In this document: positions 7,047 to 7,600 of the stretch, one piece after another
Numbering within the stretch: position 1 is the stretch's first letter
Layout of the letters: each line of letters starts with the position of its first letter
Assembly: GCA_031282285.1 (NCBI GenBank)
Contig: JAITEA010000159.1
Location: 1-7,600 of the forward strand
DNA from: Helicobacteraceae bacterium
Lineage (GTDB): Bacteria > Campylobacterota > Campylobacteria > Campylobacterales > SZUA-545
Length of the DNA: 7,600 nucleotides
Direction: 5' to 3'
The notes under the pieces: generated by a model
Seen by the model: the letters and a program-made list of their open reading frames with translations, nothing else
Database searches by the model: none
Told to the model about the DNA's origin: nothing
Program-made: the position numbers and the translations under genes

Positions 7047-7082
7047 TTCCCCCCTTGTCAAGGGGGATTAGGGGGGTTTCAA
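7047..7082. repeat. C-run/G-run intergenic repeat, copy 1
   Basis: Arms CCCCCTTG (7050-7057) and CAAGGGGG (7059-7066) are exact reverse complements around one base. They are followed by ATTAGGGGGGTTTCAAA. The same layout (C-run, short spacer, G-run, TAGGGG, then GTTT) recurs at 7219-7256. Similar C-run/G-run palindromes are scattered between genes in many bacterial genomes as small non-coding repeats. Confidence 0.6.
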
Positions 7083-7124
7083 ACCTTTCATAAGCTGTTA
7101 AACTTGCGATCGCGCCTTTTCCCA

Positions 7125-7217
7125 TCATTCCCGCGTAGCGCCCGCTCCGCTTTTTCTTATCATTCCCGTGAGGCGCTCGCCTTATGCGTCATTCCCGCGC
7201 AGGCGCCAATCCATCTT
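7125..7217. repeat. Three degenerate TCATTCCCG repeats
   Basis: TCATTCCCGCG begins at 7125, TCATTCCCGTG at 7160 and TCATTCCCGCG at 7189, so spacings are 35 and 29 bases. Each is followed by a GCGC-containing stretch (TAGCGC, AGGCGC, CAGGCGC). The last copy continues as CAGGCGCCAATCCATCTTG, close to the widespread intergenic palindrome that reads TCATTCCCGC...GCGGGAATCCA. The second arm has lost its GGG here, so these look like decayed or half elements. Confidence 0.6.
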
Positions 7218-7218
7218 G

Positions 7219-7256
7219 CTTCCCCCCTCGATAATGGGGGCTAGGGGAGTTTGAGA
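7219..7256. repeat. C-run/G-run intergenic repeat, copy 2
   Basis: Six C (7222-7227) are separated by TCGATAAT from GGGGG (7236-7240), then CTAGGGGAGTTTGAGAC. It lines up with copy 1 at 7047-7082 in the same orientation, with TAGGGG-[GA]-GTTT conserved. The hairpin is less perfect than in copy 1, so this is the more decayed copy. Confidence 0.55.
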
Positions 7257-7395
7257 CAAGCCTCAATCCCACCGCTTAAAACCTAAGGTTGCCAAAACGC
7301 AAACGATCGGCGATGGATCAGCAAAAGAACGATGTTTTCAAGCGATTCGATCAAAAAGGTTTACTTTTTCACCTGCCATTTAATCTAAAAAAGGC

Positions 7396-7429
7396 TAGAA
7401 TTGCCGCAATTTACTTCAGACAAAGGGAG
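7396..7429 (+). promoter_or_regulatory. Likely promoter and ribosome binding site of the right-edge gene
   Basis: TAGAAT (7396-7401) is a good -10 candidate. AAAGGGAG (7422-7429) is a strong Shine-Dalgarno nine bases before the ATG at 7439. Upstream DNA is T-rich (TTTACTTTTTC at 7360-7370) without a clear -35, matching the style of the other promoters here. The implied leader is about 30 bases. Confidence 0.5.
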
Positions 7430-7438
7430 AATCGACAA

Positions 7439-7600
7439 ATGTCGTTACTTCATCGTGGTTCAAACGCTTTGTTTAATCAAGCGTTTCAATCCGACGCGTC
7501 TGCGCGTCAAGACATTGCGTTTGATTCAAACGCTAGAACCGCCTTTGGCTCAAACAAGAACGCTTCGGTAACCAAAGCGTTACAAAACGCCTCGATCGTT
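7439..7600 (+). CDS. N-terminus of an unidentified protein, possibly Bax inhibitor-1/YccA-type; runs off the right edge
   Basis: The first 54 codons are open to the edge. The ATG at 7439 follows a strong Shine-Dalgarno. An in-frame ATG at 7313 would add 42 residues, but that stretch covers the likely promoter and ribosome binding site, so I reject it. The visible protein is hydrophilic and rich in Asn, Ser, Ala and Gln, with recurring SNA units (GSNALFNQAF, DSNARTAFGSN), ending at ALQNASIV. No membrane segment or catalytic motif is reached yet. I recall an integral membrane Bax inhibitor-1-like gene next to gap (HP0920/HP0921) in Helicobacter pylori, and such proteins start with a short polar segment. 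That is the only basis for the family suggestion; the reading frame itself is well supported. Confidence 0.6.
   Translation, partial: MSLLHRGSNALFNQAFQSDASARQDIAFDSNARTAFGSNKNASVTKALQNASIV

Larger units (their letters stand above)
6873..7438. other. 566-bp gene-free region filled with small repeats
   Basis: No reading frame here looks like protein; the frames that cross it on both strands run from gap or through repeats with odd composition. It holds a GC-rich inverted-repeat block (6912-6978), a short hairpin (7019-7042), two related C-run/G-run elements (7047-7082 and 7219-7256), three TCATTCCCG repeats (7125-7199), and the promoter of the next gene near 7396. From about 7260 the DNA becomes more AT-rich, like a normal upstream region. 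There is no obvious T-tailed terminator after gap. Confidence 0.7.

Noticed and set aside
6727..7128. Minus-strand 133-codon frame overlapping the end of gap
   Set aside because: It is antisense to gap and then runs through non-coding repeats; its composition is Arg/Pro-rich and it has no recognisable motif.
7125..7199. Possible CRISPR array from regularly spaced TCATTCCCG repeats
   Set aside because: The repeats are only about 11 bases, spacings of 35 and 29 are uneven, spacers partly resemble each other, and no cas gene is present.
7313..7438. 42-codon in-frame N-terminal extension of the right-edge gene
   Set aside because: It would translate the likely -10 box and the strong Shine-Dalgarno. 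Its residues look arbitrary, and no ribosome binding site precedes 7313.

Overview
The window looks like chromosomal DNA of a Campylobacterota (Epsilonproteobacteria) member, probably of the Helicobacter type but with fairly high GC. Three things suggest this. The GAPDH has the Helicobacter-type cofactor site. The MutS2 has the GVNAGGKT, ISTFAGRM and ADEIELGTD motif forms I associate with that group. The readable promoters are extended -10 boxes without a clear -35. The assignment is inference from motif memory; no search was run. GCGATCGC and its near variants are very common throughout.

Left part (1-3612), all on the minus strand. At the edge is the remains of an unidentified Asp-rich reading frame that appears frameshifted at a run of six A. 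Next come two tandem paralogues of the DUF945/YdgA-like family (414-1853 and 2023-3528). Each has an N-terminal membrane anchor, its own promoter and Shine-Dalgarno, and a C-terminal tail made almost only of Asp, Tyr, Gly and Glu. The duplicated unit includes the promoter and leader (70 of 76 bases identical) and a 3' motif. Behind the second copy that motif forms a perfect 28-bp palindrome; behind the first only half survives.

Middle (3613-6872). mutS2 (minus; MutS-type ATPase, coiled coil, KOW-like segment, Smr domain) and gap (plus; phosphorylating GAPDH) diverge from an 80-bp AT-rich region. The GAPDH has Ala34 and Val186-Lys187 where NAD-specific enzymes have Asp and Leu-Pro, which points to use of NADP.

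Right part (6873-7600). A 566-bp gene-free stretch is packed with small GC-rich inverted repeats and degenerate TCATTCCCG repeats. A new plus-strand gene starts at 7439 and runs off the edge. It may be a Bax inhibitor-1/YccA-type membrane protein, mainly because I recall such a gene beside gap in Helicobacter pylori.

The genes do not form one obvious pathway: they combine core metabolism (gap), genome maintenance or ribosome rescue (mutS2) and a duplicated envelope protein. I see no defence system, CRISPR array, tRNA, rRNA or transposase gene. The most unusual items are the duplicated DUF945 unit with its acidic Tyr/Asp tails and the GAPDH cofactor site.
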